From positions 682,001 through 746,000 of the forward strand of contig NZ_AP019308.1 in NCBI RefSeq assembly GCF_003945345.1: 64,000 bases of DNA, written 5' to 3'. Position numbers and translations under genes: made by a program. Positions 1 through 8,607 of this stretch are shown here, in pieces (within the stretch, counting starts at the first letter, position 1; the number at the start of each line of letters is the position of its first letter). Below the pieces are notes generated by a model. That model did not search any database, was not told where the DNA came from, and was given only the letters and a program-made list of their open reading frames with translations. The DNA is from Paenibacillus baekrokdamisoli (GTDB lineage: Bacteria; Bacillota; Bacilli; Paenibacillales; Paenibacillaceae).

Positions 1-52
1 AAATAAAGTGGAGACAAAGAATTTGAATGTTTGACGACCCGTATGCTAACGC

Positions 53-96
53 TCACTTAAGGCTCTCGGGTTCGTGAATACAAGAACGTTAAGTGA
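53..96. repeat. Inverted repeat, 8-bp arms
   Basis: TCACTTAA (53-60) is repeated as its reverse complement TTAAGTGA (89-96), with a second inner GTTC/GAAC pairing between the arms. There is no T-run after it, so it is not a clear intrinsic terminator. It lies in an AT-rich stretch before the first ORF and its role is unknown. Confidence 0.4.
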
Positions 97-192
97 AATT
101 ACCACAATATTAAAACCATATAAAAATCGAAATCGAAAAGCTATATAAGGCAACTTGCAATGGATATTTTGAGAGAGGAGAGGAAGGGATAA

Positions 193-546
193 ATGACTAT
201 ATTAGGAACTATACTTGCAATAATTTTAGCAATTGGTTTTACGGTAGTAATCGGACCATTCGGAGGACTACTGTTAATAGCGATCATTTTTGGATTAGTA
301 TTTAGTACACATCAAAGGAATAAACGAATATTTGATGATCTACAAAGAATTAAAGAGAAATTAGGTATCGAGGATAAGGATGAATTTAATATGAAAAACG
401 AAGAAATCGAAAAAGAGTTAGAACAAGAACTAAAACAATCACAAGAAGCAAGTGATTTAAGTGATCTAAATAAGGAAAATGAAAAAGAATTAGAAGATTT
501 TAATGGAAAGAACAAAGGGAATGAAGATAAGAACTCTGACCGGTAA
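193..546 (+). CDS. Hypothetical membrane protein with charged tail
   Basis: I do not recognise this 117-residue protein. It opens with one long or two short hydrophobic segments (about residues 3-37), followed by a very hydrophilic Glu/Lys/Asn-rich tail that looks helical or coiled-coil and ends in an Asn/Asp/Lys-rich stretch. A purine-rich ribosome binding site (GAGAGGAGAGGAAGGG) precedes the ATG by a normal distance. The gene is distinctly AT-rich with low-complexity codon use, unlike the housekeeping genes downstream, which suggests accessory DNA. Topology is predicted by eye and no function is inferred. Confidence 0.55.
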   Translation: MTILGTILAIILAIGFTVVIGPFGGLLLIAIIFGLVFSTHQRNKRIFDDLQRIKEKLGIEDKDEFNMKNEEIEKELEQELKQSQEASDLSDLNKENEKELEDFNGKNKGNEDKNSDR

Positions 547-703
547 ATAACAGTGGATAAGAAATATAAGAGACAAGTTTGAAAGTGAATTCGAAGAAGG
601 CGGTAACATCTCTTAACACCGTTCGCTGCGGCTCCTACGGAGCCTTGGTCTGCCAGAGGGTTTTCGAAAGAGTCGTATCTTATTTAAAACCAAGAGGCGA
701 AGT

Positions 704-991
704 ATGCCAAGGCATATTACATTGGCTGACGGAAGAGCGATAGAAGTCGAATGCTTAAGTTGCGCATTAACAAGTGGATTAATCAAACCAACGGGCGGAA
801 CGATTTATGAAAGCTCCAATTTTCATGTTCATCAAGATGTTGCTTACCCTATTAAAGGTTTAGTGATTCTAGCTTCGAAAAGGCATTTTTACAGCATGGA
901 TGAGTTATGTCCCACGGACAGTGACGTTCTACCCCGGCTAACGTTAATGGCATCTCCTCTTTTTGTTAGACGTTATACAAAATTCCCTTGA
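704..991 (+). pseudogene. Truncated HIT-family (Ap4A hydrolase-like) protein
   Basis: The first 68 or so residues read like the N-terminus of a Bacillales HIT-family protein (VECLSCALTSG, GGTIYES, DVAYPIKGLVILASKRH, then MDEL). Homology then stops: the remaining 27 residues are unrelated. The histidine-triad motif (H-x-H-x-H) that gives the family its catalysis lies in the missing C-terminal half; complete members are about 150-160 residues. The break looks like a deletion or recombination junction near position 907 rather than a sequencing frameshift, since no other frame resumes the family sequence nearby. An enzymatically active product is unlikely. Confidence 0.75.
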
Positions 992-1005
992 AAGGATAAT
1001 AATTA

Positions 1006-1530
1006 ATGAATCAATATAAATTGAGTGATATTGCGATACAAATTGCAATTCACTCATTTCTAAAAGAAACAAAACAATCAGATGAACATATGAAGCAAAC
1101 CCTTGCATATTTGTACAAAACAATAGATATTATTGGCACCAATAATAGTGCATTACGAAACCCTCTAAATCTTGACGAATCCGTTTTTTATTTTAGAGAT
1201 AGGGAAAATCCATTAACGGGACAAGAAATAATTACAGGAGATTATTTAATTTTTGATTATATTGGTCACAATGGAGATATGTTCATTAAACAATTCAATT
1301 CTATTGATGAACTAGAAGAAGAGATTACTGGAAGCGGAGGGATAACCAATACATTTACAACATATCAAATTGCCATTGTTATGGGGAAAGTTCGTCACTA
1401 CAATATCACATTTACAAATGGGAACGACGGCCAGGAGTATAACTTTGTAAAAGATGTTCACGATGCACTACCAGAATATAATTATGAAGAAGAAATAATT
1501 ACAAATGTAAAGATACATTGGCTTGATTAA
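1006..1530 (+). CDS. Hypothetical protein
   Basis: A 174-residue soluble protein I cannot assign. It has a helical N-terminal third, then a beta-rich, acidic, aromatic-rich remainder (segments such as GDYLIFDYIGHNGDMF and YNYEEEIITNVKIHW). No signal peptide or membrane segment is visible. The start ATG has an upstream GAAAGGA ribosome binding site about 9 nt away. It sits in the AT-rich accessory block, directly after a gene remnant and 25 bp before a UPF0158 gene, so the two may be co-transcribed. The size and acidity would fit an immunity-type or other accessory protein, but nothing in the sequence proves that. Confidence 0.6.
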   Translation: MNQYKLSDIAIQIAIHSFLKETKQSDEHMKQTLAYLYKTIDIIGTNNSALRNPLNLDESVFYFRDRENPLTGQEIITGDYLIFDYIGHNGDMFIKQFNSIDELEEEITGSGGITNTFTTYQIAIVMGKVRHYNITFTNGNDGQEYNFVKDVHDALPEYNYEEEIITNVKIHWLD

Positions 1531-1555
1531 TCGAGGTAGAAAGGGAAGGGATAAA

Positions 1556-2032
1556 ATGAAGAAAAAAGTAGCGGTGAAATTAGAGGATCTAATTAATGAA
1601 ATTGATATGCAAATGGACGAGACCTTTACATATATAAACACCCAGACAGGAGAAGTTATCACATTAACAAGTGAAGAGATAAGAGCGGCTGAAGATGAAG
1701 AGCCTCTTAATAAATATCCGGATTGGCAACGAGAGAACATTGAAAAAGCAATAGAAATTATAGAGGATGAAAACGAGGCTTATCTGGATTTCACACTAAG
1801 AAATGAATACCATGAGTATGAAATAATAGAAGAATTTATCGGAACATTAAGCGAAGTTGAGGTTCAAGAAGAATTGTTTGGAGCTATTCAAGGAAGAGGG
1901 GCATTTAGAAGATTTAAGGACGGGATCAGGGAACATGACGTCGAAGAACAATGGTATGAATTCAAAGGGAAAAAGGTAAAGGAATTAGTTATCGAATGGT
2001 GTGAAGAGAAGGGCCTCGCAATAGAGGAATGA
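1556..2032 (+). CDS. UPF0158 family protein
   Basis: This 158-residue acidic protein resembles the UPF0158 family (PF03682), whose function is unknown. Family-like features are the N-terminal KLEDLINEIDMQ, a middle segment with Tyr-Leu-Asp-Phe, and the C-terminal GRGAFRRFKDGI followed by WYEFK. I start it at the ATG at 1556, which has GGGAAGGG just upstream; a longer reading from 1523 would overlap the previous gene and has no better ribosome binding site. It closes the AT-rich accessory block. Identification rests on remembered family motifs, not a search. Confidence 0.7.
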   Translation: MKKKVAVKLEDLINEIDMQMDETFTYINTQTGEVITLTSEEIRAAEDEEPLNKYPDWQRENIEKAIEIIEDENEAYLDFTLRNEYHEYEIIEEFIGTLSEVEVQEELFGAIQGRGAFRRFKDGIREHDVEEQWYEFKGKKVKELVIEWCEEKGLAIEE

Positions 2033-2137
2033 AGCATTATTGGTGCAATCGAGAAACAAGAGAATGGAGGAAAAAGGTATAAATCTCTTAGATTGTTCAT
2101 AGACTTTACTAGAGTATGTGGACAAGGAGAGAATGAT

Positions 2138-3556
2138 ATGAATTCAAAAGCGCGCATTACGTACCGATTTGACAAACAAGATGGCTCACGAACAGAACAA
2201 AAGCCATCAGAGACGGAACGTTCGAACAAGTCAAATGTCGTGCCTTTTTTTCAAGAAGAAATGAAGTTTACTTCGGAAATCGGAGCTTGGAATAGTCCTT
2301 TTCAAAATGACGCTCATGCCTTAGAGCAGCTTATTCGGGATACAGATCGCAAGCCGCAGAGTAAGCCCTCCACAATAAATCCACCTACAGCAGCCATACC
2401 CTCTAATCCAAAGCCTCTCAATAGGGAAACAAGTCATCCACACACACAATTACGGGAAGAGGAATGGAATGATCATATACAGCTAGGTGATGAGAGGGAT
2501 ATTCGCGATACGATCATCCACACGCAAGCCTACCCCATTGTCGATATCAATGAAGATGAACGGTATGAAATGGATTCAACAGATGTACGGACGTCAAAGG
2601 GGCTAGGCGCCTTCAAGACCGCAACGAATTATCGGCCTTCCAGGGGTCCTTCATGGTATAAAGTGTTCGCATCAGTGACCGCGGCAATTGTTACGGGCGC
2701 GCTCTTTGGGTATTTTGTGCTGGCACTATTTACAAGCAATTCTGCAACGACTCCTTCGAATCCAGCAGAGTCTAAACTTGGTGATTCGATCACGAATCCT
2801 GGTGGTACGGCGACGACAACGAAGGATGGAGCTTCTTCAACAGTAACGGGTGCAGCTGCTAATAAAACCAATTCAGATAATTCCGTTGGAGTGACTGGGA
2901 CAGATAGCAGTACAAACACGAAGAGCGGATCTGCTTCATTGATAAAGGTCCAAGTGCCATCGGTTACGTATTATATGCTGCAATATGGGGTGTTTAGCAA
3001 TAAAGAAGGATTGACTGCTGCGGTAAACGAATTGAATAACAAAGGCTTGGCAGCAGCTTCTTTGACAACGCCGGATGATTATCGCGTATATGTAGGTATG
3101 TCGACAGAACGGAATGAAGTGCAGGCGCTTGGACAAACTCTGACGGACATGGATGTGTATGTGAAGCAAATAGACTTGCCGGCTTTGAGTCAGCTGGCTT
3201 TCACCGGGAATAAAAAAACAGTGGAGAGCTTTTTCGACCAGACCGCTGCATTAATCAAACAATTAGATACAATGACCCTCAGTGGATTAAATACGACTGG
3301 CACCGCTATAAATAGCAATTGGACGGATCTTCATCAGAAATGGACGAAATCAGCCACTCAAGTAGAAGCTGGCCTTGTGAATAAAGCAGATAAAACAGCT
3401 TTGCTCAAGCTGGAACAATTAATAAATACGGCTGTAGTAGCAGCTTCTGAATACGCTAAGAAACCAGCGAATGCCCATCTATGGTCCATGCAGACTGCTC
3501 TCATGGAAGCTATCTTTACTCAGAAAGTATGGTTTGTGTCTATGGATGCATTGTAA
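2138..3556 (+). CDS. spoIIB: SPOR-domain protein, SpoIIB-like
   Basis: A 472-residue bitopic membrane protein: a hydrophilic N-terminal cytoplasmic region (1-170), one membrane segment (about 175-197), a Ser/Thr/Gly-rich linker and a SPOR domain (about 278-347, beginning YYMLQYGVFSNKEG) that in this family binds denuded glycan strands at septa. In B. subtilis spoIIB, which encodes a SPOR protein involved in early engulfment, lies directly upstream of maf, exactly as here. The ATG at 2138 is preferred over an upstream in-frame ATG because AAGGAGAG precedes it. The C-terminal 120 residues after SPOR are unassigned. The family call is firm; orthology with SpoIIB rests mainly on synteny. Confidence 0.75.
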   Translation: MNSKARITYRFDKQDGSRTEQKPSETERSNKSNVVPFFQEEMKFTSEIGAWNSPFQNDAHALEQLIRDTDRKPQSKPSTINPPTAAIPSNPKPLNRETSHPHTQLREEEWNDHIQLGDERDIRDTIIHTQAYPIVDINEDERYEMDSTDVRTSKGLGAFKTATNYRPSRGPSWYKVFASVTAAIVTGALFGYFVLALFTSNSATTPSNPAESKLGDSITNPGGTATTTKDGASSTVTGAAANKTNSDNSVGVTGTDSSTNTKSGSASLIKVQVPSVTYYMLQYGVFSNKEGLTAAVNELNNKGLAAASLTTPDDYRVYVGMSTERNEVQALGQTLTDMDVYVKQIDLPALSQLAFTGNKKTVESFFDQTAALIKQLDTMTLSGLNTTGTAINSNWTDLHQKWTKSATQVEAGLVNKADKTALLKLEQLINTAVVAASEYAKKPANAHLWSMQTALMEAIFTQKVWFVSMDAL

Positions 3557-3618
3557 AGCCCTTTTTTGACGGTTATAATAGAGGGTGTGTGTCAAATTGT
3601 GGCGAGGGACGTTGGATA

Positions 3619-3861
3619 ATGAAGAAAAACTTTTGGATTTTGCTCCTATTCATCGTAATCGGATTGCTGACAGGCGCTCTGGTGTCACGTTGGCTTGCTC
3701 CCGTCCCAGGCCTTGCGTTTCTAACCCAAACGTCAAAGGTTGTGTGGTCGCCAGCTGCAGATTTTCTTGTTTTCAGCTATGATTTCACCTTGCGGATCGA
3801 TTTGAGCTTACTGAGCATTATCGGACTAATCCTTGCGATTTGGTTATACCGAAAAATGTAA
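3619..3861 (+). CDS. DUF4321 family small membrane protein
   Basis: An 80-residue protein with two hydrophobic segments, one near the start (residues 5-25) and one at the end (about 60-76), ending in the typical LYRKM. It matches the DUF4321 pattern, a Firmicutes family of unknown function commonly found just before maf. The ATG at 3619 begins MKKNFWILL and gives the usual family length; a longer in-frame reading from 3481 would overlap the preceding gene and adds no recognisable sequence. It lies 36 bp before maf and is probably co-transcribed with it. Confidence 0.8.
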   Translation: MKKNFWILLLFIVIGLLTGALVSRWLAPVPGLAFLTQTSKVVWSPAADFLVFSYDFTLRIDLSLLSIIGLILAIWLYRKM

Positions 3862-3897
3862 GGAGCCGCTGATGCTACTTTAAGGAGTCGTATTACG

Positions 3898-4527
3898 ATG
3901 AATATACCCAATAAAAATTCATTAAACATTCGCCAGCTTGTTCTGGCTTCATCTTCTCCACGCCGGCGGGAATTGGTCGCTTCACTTGACCTTTCCTTGC
4001 CGGTTCTCATTTTGTCGACTGATGCGGATGAACAAACGCCTGCGGATTGGGTGCCGTCACAAATTGTCGAGCAGCTCGGACTTCGCAAGGCGCTTGCAGC
4101 CGTTGATAGAATGATAAATGATGAACATGCCTCCCACTCGTTGGTCATAGGTGCCGATACAATCGTAGTATGGGAAGGCGAGGTGATGGGGAAACCCGTT
4201 GATCAAGCAGATGCAATAGCTATGCTAACGAAGCTTCAAGGCAATCAACATGAGGTCTATTCAGGTATAGCTTGTGTAGAAACCTCAAGTGGACGGCAGC
4301 TTATAGCGCATCGCATGACTCGAGTAACGATGAAGCCGCTTAGCCAGGAGAGAATCGAGCGTTATGTCGCTTCGGGCGAGCCTATGGACAAGGCTGGCAG
4401 CTACGCCATTCAGGGGCTGGGGGCCACAATCGTCGATCGTATTGACGGTTGTTATTTCAACGTTGTTGGACTGCCGTTGTCGCTATTATCGGACATGCTA
4501 GCCTCCTTTGACGTTGAGGTCCTCTGA
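3898..4527 (+). CDS. maf: Maf nucleotide pyrophosphatase
   Basis: The 209-residue product carries the Maf signature ASSSPRRRELV at residues 17-27 and the GADTIVV motif around residue 84. Maf enzymes hydrolyse non-canonical or modified nucleoside triphosphates such as dTTP/UTP to the monophosphate and are linked to control of septum formation in Bacillus. Length is typical. An AAGGAG site precedes the ATG. Position between the DUF4321 gene and radC, ahead of mreBCD, matches the Bacillales arrangement. Confidence 0.93.
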   Translation: MNIPNKNSLNIRQLVLASSSPRRRELVASLDLSLPVLILSTDADEQTPADWVPSQIVEQLGLRKALAAVDRMINDEHASHSLVIGADTIVVWEGEVMGKPVDQADAIAMLTKLQGNQHEVYSGIACVETSSGRQLIAHRMTRVTMKPLSQERIERYVASGEPMDKAGSYAIQGLGATIVDRIDGCYFNVVGLPLSLLSDMLASFDVEVL

Positions 4528-4585
4528 AAGATTTGCTCACACGAAGATTGTCTCAACAGATTCATTATAGAAGGCAGGGAAGGAC

Positions 4586-5275
4586 ATGGAAGCGCAGTCG
4601 TATGTGCTGAAAGATGTCCCCAGCGAAGACAGACCTAGAGAGCGCATGATGATGGTTGGGGCAGAAGCCTTAAGTCACGCGGAATTGCTTGCGATATTAC
4701 TTCGGACGGGCACACAGCGAGAGTCCGCCGTATTGCTTGCCACAAAGTTACTAATTCAAAGCAGGGGCCTGAGAGGCCTTGTTGATATGAGTATTGAAGA
4801 GATGACATCCATTCGTGGAATCGGACCCGCCAAAGCGGTTCAGCTTCTTGCTGGCATTGAGCTTGGGCGACGTTTGGCCAGAAGCCAGCAGGGCGATCTG
4901 CCCACCATTCGCAAGCCTGCGGATGCAGCAGATCTCATGATGGAACAGCTCCGTTATTTGAAGAAGGAGCACTTCATCTGCTTGTTTCTGAACACGAAGA
5001 ACCAAGTTATCTCACAGGAAACATTATCGGTTGGAACGCTTAATGCATCTCTCGTACATCCGCGTGAAGTATTCCGTGCGGCAATGAAGTGCAGTAGTGC
5101 TTCCATAATTTGCATCCACAATCATCCGAGCGGTGATCCAACACCAAGTCCAGAGGATATTGCACTAACCCGGCGCCTTTATGAGGCGGGCGAGCTAGTG
5201 GGCATCGATGTACTCGATCATTTGGTAATAGGTGACAACCGCTTTATTAGTTTGAAGGAGCAGGGCTATATGTAA
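4586..5275 (+). CDS. radC: RadC/YsxA-type JAB-domain protein
   Basis: A 229-residue protein with an N-terminal helix-hairpin-helix region (IRGIGPAKA near residue 80) and a C-terminal JAB/MPN metalloprotease-like domain containing the zinc-binding HNHPSGDPTPSPED motif (178-191). Historically named as a DNA repair protein, its biochemical role is still unsettled; the fold suggests a zinc hydrolase. The start ATG follows GGCAGGGAAGGAC. It lies between maf and mreB as in B. subtilis. Confidence 0.92.
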   Translation: MEAQSYVLKDVPSEDRPRERMMMVGAEALSHAELLAILLRTGTQRESAVLLATKLLIQSRGLRGLVDMSIEEMTSIRGIGPAKAVQLLAGIELGRRLARSQQGDLPTIRKPADAADLMMEQLRYLKKEHFICLFLNTKNQVISQETLSVGTLNASLVHPREVFRAAMKCSSASIICIHNHPSGDPTPSPEDIALTRRLYEAGELVGIDVLDHLVIGDNRFISLKEQGYM

Positions 5276-5318
5276 TATAATAAAAGAGCTTGTTTTTGAA
5301 TAGAAAGGAAGATTAAAC

Positions 5319-6353
5319 ATGTTTGGTGGCTTTACGAAAGACCTAGGCATCGATCTAGGAACAGCAAATACTCTTGTCTATGTAAAAGGTAAAGGCATCG
5401 TCGTTAGAGAACCCTCAGTGGTTGCCATACGTACGGATACGAAAACGATTGAAGCAGTTGGCGAACATGCCAAAAAAATGATTGGTCGTACACCAGGGAA
5501 TATTCGTGCCATTCGTCCTATGAAGGATGGTGTTATTGCGGATTTTGAAACGACCGCAACGATGATCAAATATTTCATTCGTCAAGCGCAAAAGCAGCGT
5601 TCGTTGTTTGCACGCCATCCTAACGTGATGGTATGTGTACCTTCAGGTATTACAGCAGTTGAACAGCGTGCGGTTAAAGAAGCGACAGAGCAAGCGGGAG
5701 CGCGTGAGGCTTTTACAATTGAAGAGCCGTTTGCTGCAGCTATCGGAGCTGATCTACCTGTATGGGAGCCGACAGGCAGTATGGTCGTCGATATTGGTGG
5801 AGGTACGACTGAAGTAGCGGTTATTTCCCTCGGCGGTATTGTTACCAGCCGATCCATTCGAGTCGCTGGCGATGAGATGGATGAGGCGATTACGCAGTAC
5901 ATTAAACGGATGTATAATCTTATGATCGGTGAGCGTACCGCAGAACAACTGAAAATGGAGATTGGCTCAGCACTTACCTTTGATAAGGTGGAGACGATTG
6001 AAATTCGTGGACGGGATCTTGTTTCTGGTTTACCTAAGACGCTGCCTATTTCCTCGGAGGAAATTTGCGAAGCTCTGGCAGATACAGTCAATTCGATTGT
6101 TGATGCGGTAAAAGTAACTTTAGAGAAATGTCCGCCTGAACTATCGGCTGATATTATGGATCGCGGAATTGTATTGACAGGCGGCGGAGCCCTGCTGCGC
6201 AACCTAGATAAATTGCTGGCTCGTGAGACAGGCATGCCTGTTATTGTGGCGGAGAATCCACTGGATTGTGTCGCTATTGGTACAGGAAGAGCTTTAGATA
6301 ACATCGATTTATTCAAAACTCGGGGCGGCCCGGTCACTCGTTCCAAACGATAA
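5319..6353 (+). CDS. mreB: Rod-shape actin homologue MreB
   Basis: 344 residues with the actin-fold ATPase motifs: phosphate 1 ([13 protein letters not shown], residues 9-21), phosphate 2 ([14 protein letters not shown], 157-170) and the adenosine loop (LTGGGALL near 290). MreB polymerises at the inner face of the membrane and organises the elongasome that inserts lateral wall peptidoglycan. It is followed by mreC and mreD. The ATG follows AAAGGAAG. Confidence 0.97.
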   Translation: MFGGFTKDLGIDLGTANTLVYVKGKGIVVREPSVVAIRTDTKTIEAVGEHAKKMIGRTPGNIRAIRPMKDGVIADFETTATMIKYFIRQAQKQRSLFARHPNVMVCVPSGITAVEQRAVKEATEQAGAREAFTIEEPFAAAIGADLPVWEPTGSMVVDIGGGTTEVAVISLGGIVTSRSIRVAGDEMDEAITQYIKRMYNLMIGERTAEQLKMEIGSALTFDKVETIEIRGRDLVSGLPKTLPISSEEICEALADTVNSIVDAVKVTLEKCPPELSADIMDRGIVLTGGGALLRNLDKLLARETGMPVIVAENPLDCVAIGTGRALDNIDLFKTRGGPVTRSKR

Positions 6354-6411
6354 CGTCCGTGAAGTCGTCATAAGAAAAACCGGATGATTGGAATGGGCGG
6401 GTGATGATAAA

Positions 6412-7281
6412 TTGTTTAACTGGATGCGCAACAAACGCATGTTTGTTCTAATGATTGTTTTTATTGTGTTCGTTGCTGTAATGGGATTCTCTATTGGTGA
6501 TCGGAAGAAACTGACTTGGCCAGAGAACTTCGTGCTTGATTCATCTGCTTTGGCACAGGAAGTTTTTTACAGGCCCGCTGGCTATATAGCGGGTCTGTTT
6601 AAAGATCTGTCGAATCTGCACGATGTCTACAAAGAAAATGAGCAGCTGCGTTTAGCCGCAGCTGCTTATGCGCGTGACAGTATTAAATATAATTTTATTG
6701 AATCCGAGAATAAGCGCCTGCAAGAAGATCTGGATTTTAAGAATCGCCAGAAGTTGTTATACCAATACAATTATATAATTGCGCAGGTAGTTGCTGTTAG
6801 CAGTAATCCGTATGATGCAACCATTCGAATCAATCAGGGTTCTAAGGATGGGATCAAACCGAACATGGTTGTTGTGACTCCTAAGGGCTTGGTCGGTATT
6901 GTTAGTCGGGTAGACCCTTTCTACTCATCTGTAATGCCACTTACAGAGCTTAATGAGAACTCAACCTCCAAACCAGCAGCGACGGTACTTGGCAAAGAAA
7001 AAGAATCTTTCGGCGTTATTGAGAGCTATCACAGTGACACTGGCAAGCTAACCATGACGAAGATTGCGGAGAATGATCCCATTGCTCCAGGCGATACTGT
7101 TATTACTTCGGGCCTTGGAAATGTATTTCCCCGTGGAATGGTTATTGGTAAGGTGGATTCCAAGCAGGTGGGAGATTTCGGTCTAACGCTCACAGCTACT
7201 ATTACGCCTGCTGCAGATTTCGACCATCTGACAGAAGTGTTTGTGGTGGAAAATCCGGAGACAGGGGAGAGCGGCCAATGA
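6412..7281 (+). CDS. mreC: Rod-shape protein MreC
   Basis: A 289-residue bitopic protein: N-terminal membrane anchor (about 8-28), a coiled coil (about 65-110) and an extracytoplasmic beta-domain with the ITSGLGNVFPRGMVIGKV signature near the C-terminus. MreC bridges MreB to MreD and the penicillin-binding proteins. I place the start at TTG 6412 because GGTGAT, complementary to the 16S 3' end, lies 8 nt upstream and the result matches the family N-terminus. A TTG at 6388 is an alternative with a weaker site. The stop codon overlaps the mreD start. Confidence 0.93.
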   Translation: MFNWMRNKRMFVLMIVFIVFVAVMGFSIGDRKKLTWPENFVLDSSALAQEVFYRPAGYIAGLFKDLSNLHDVYKENEQLRLAAAAYARDSIKYNFIESENKRLQEDLDFKNRQKLLYQYNYIIAQVVAVSSNPYDATIRINQGSKDGIKPNMVVVTPKGLVGIVSRVDPFYSSVMPLTELNENSTSKPAATVLGKEKESFGVIESYHSDTGKLTMTKIAENDPIAPGDTVITSGLGNVFPRGMVIGKVDSKQVGDFGLTLTATITPAADFDHLTEVFVVENPETGESGQ

Positions 7282-7802
7282 GCACGCAGCGAATTGTATT
7301 CGTGATGCTGCTCTTCTTCCTATTGGAAGGAACGCTGTTCTATTGGCTGCTGCCTGATAGTCTAGTTGGTAGAGTTGTTCCGATGTTCACACTAGCATTC
7401 GTACTCTACTCCGCTTTATATCGTGGACGACATACCTCGCTCATACTAGGTATGTCTTTTGGATTACTGCAGGATGTAGCGTTCTATGGAGAAATTATTG
7501 GCGTTCATTCTTTTTCAATGGGGCTTGTCGGTTATCTGACTGGACTTCTCATGGAACGCAAGAGAAGCACCTTGCTTATGGCTTTGACCATGATCGGGAT
7601 ATCGACACTCGTTTTTCAAGTGGTGAATTATTTCATCTATAGGGTGTTTCGATTAACAGACCAAACGTTTGAATGGGCGTTACTCCAGCACATATTACCA
7701 AGCTTGTTTCTTCAGCTATTATTTGCACTCGTTATCTACGTTCCTGCTAGACGATGGTTTGAAGGCGGTGGAGGCAAGAAAAACGATGAAGAAGAAGAAT
7801 AA
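7278..7802 (+). CDS. mreD: Rod-shape protein MreD
   Basis: A 174-residue integral membrane protein with about five hydrophobic segments and a short charged C-terminus ending in Glu residues, as expected for MreD, the third membrane partner of the elongation complex. The start ATG overlaps the mreC stop (ATGA), implying translational coupling. The segment with GLLQDVAFYGEIIGVHSF is typical of the family. Confidence 0.92.
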   Translation: MSTQRIVFVMLLFFLLEGTLFYWLLPDSLVGRVVPMFTLAFVLYSALYRGRHTSLILGMSFGLLQDVAFYGEIIGVHSFSMGLVGYLTGLLMERKRSTLLMALTMIGISTLVFQVVNYFIYRVFRLTDQTFEWALLQHILPSLFLQLLFALVIYVPARRWFEGGGGKKNDEEEE

Positions 7803-7865
7803 AGCTGCAGGCAGGAATTGGTACACATCAACCAGAATCGTATAGGTAAAGAAGGAGGGACGAGC

Positions 7866-8525
7866 GTGACCGATAAGCAGCATATTACGATAAAAGGAGT
7901 CAAGGAAGGATTAGTCTTTCTTCTTGACGACGATTGTGAATTTTCCGCCTTGCTAGAAGAACTTCAGTATAAGTTGGAAAAGTCGCACCAACAGCTGCTG
8001 ACCGGTCCGATCGTTCATGTTCATGTAAAGCTGGGCACTCGTCAATTGGATGAAGACGATAAGGAGCGAATTAAGGCTGCTATTCGTCAGCAGGGTAATT
8101 TGCTCGTTCAGTCCGTAGAAAGCGATGCACCTGAACTGCCCCTTGGCGAGGATGGACGCAACATTAAAATATTGACCGGTATTATCAGATCCGGACAAAC
8201 GGTAGAACATGAAGGCAATTTGCTGCTTATGGGAGACCTGAATCCAGGTGGAACCTTAATGTGTACAGGCGATATCTATGTCATGGGTGCCCTTCGTGGT
8301 CTTGCTCATGCAGGCATTAAGGGATTGGAGAATGCTATCATTGCAGCATCTTTGCTGCGTCCTACTCAGCTTCGAATTGGTGAGGTAATTAGTCGTCCGC
8401 CGGACGAGTGGATGACAGGTGATGCGACGATGGAGTTTGCTTATTTGAATGAAGGTGTAATGAAAATCGACAAGATGACTCAATTGCACCGTATGCGCAA
8501 AGAGCCGGTCATTTTTAAGGCATAG
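7866..8525 (+). CDS. minC: Septum site-determining protein MinC
   Basis: A 219-residue FtsZ inhibitor. The C-terminal domain shows the beta-helix pattern GGTLMCTGDIYVMGALRGLAHAG that binds MinD and blocks lateral FtsZ contacts; the N-terminal half is the more variable FtsZ-interacting domain. The GTG start at 7866 is chosen because AAGGAGGGA precedes it. The longer in-frame reading would need an ATT start. minD follows after 82 bp. Confidence 0.92.
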   Translation: MTDKQHITIKGVKEGLVFLLDDDCEFSALLEELQYKLEKSHQQLLTGPIVHVHVKLGTRQLDEDDKERIKAAIRQQGNLLVQSVESDAPELPLGEDGRNIKILTGIIRSGQTVEHEGNLLLMGDLNPGGTLMCTGDIYVMGALRGLAHAGIKGLENAIIAASLLRPTQLRIGEVISRPPDEWMTGDATMEFAYLNEGVMKIDKMTQLHRMRKEPVIFKA

Positions 8526-8607
8526 TGCAGGTGAATAAGGTACGTATGACTGTAGTATTTCAGGCTTGCTTATACAGGAGCAAGGCTGCAGCGGGGAGTG
8601 TTGAGTC

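Noticed and set aside
5582..6346. 254-codon ORF antisense to mreB
   Set aside because: mreB is certain from its motifs, and the antisense frame has Ser/Arg-rich shadow composition.
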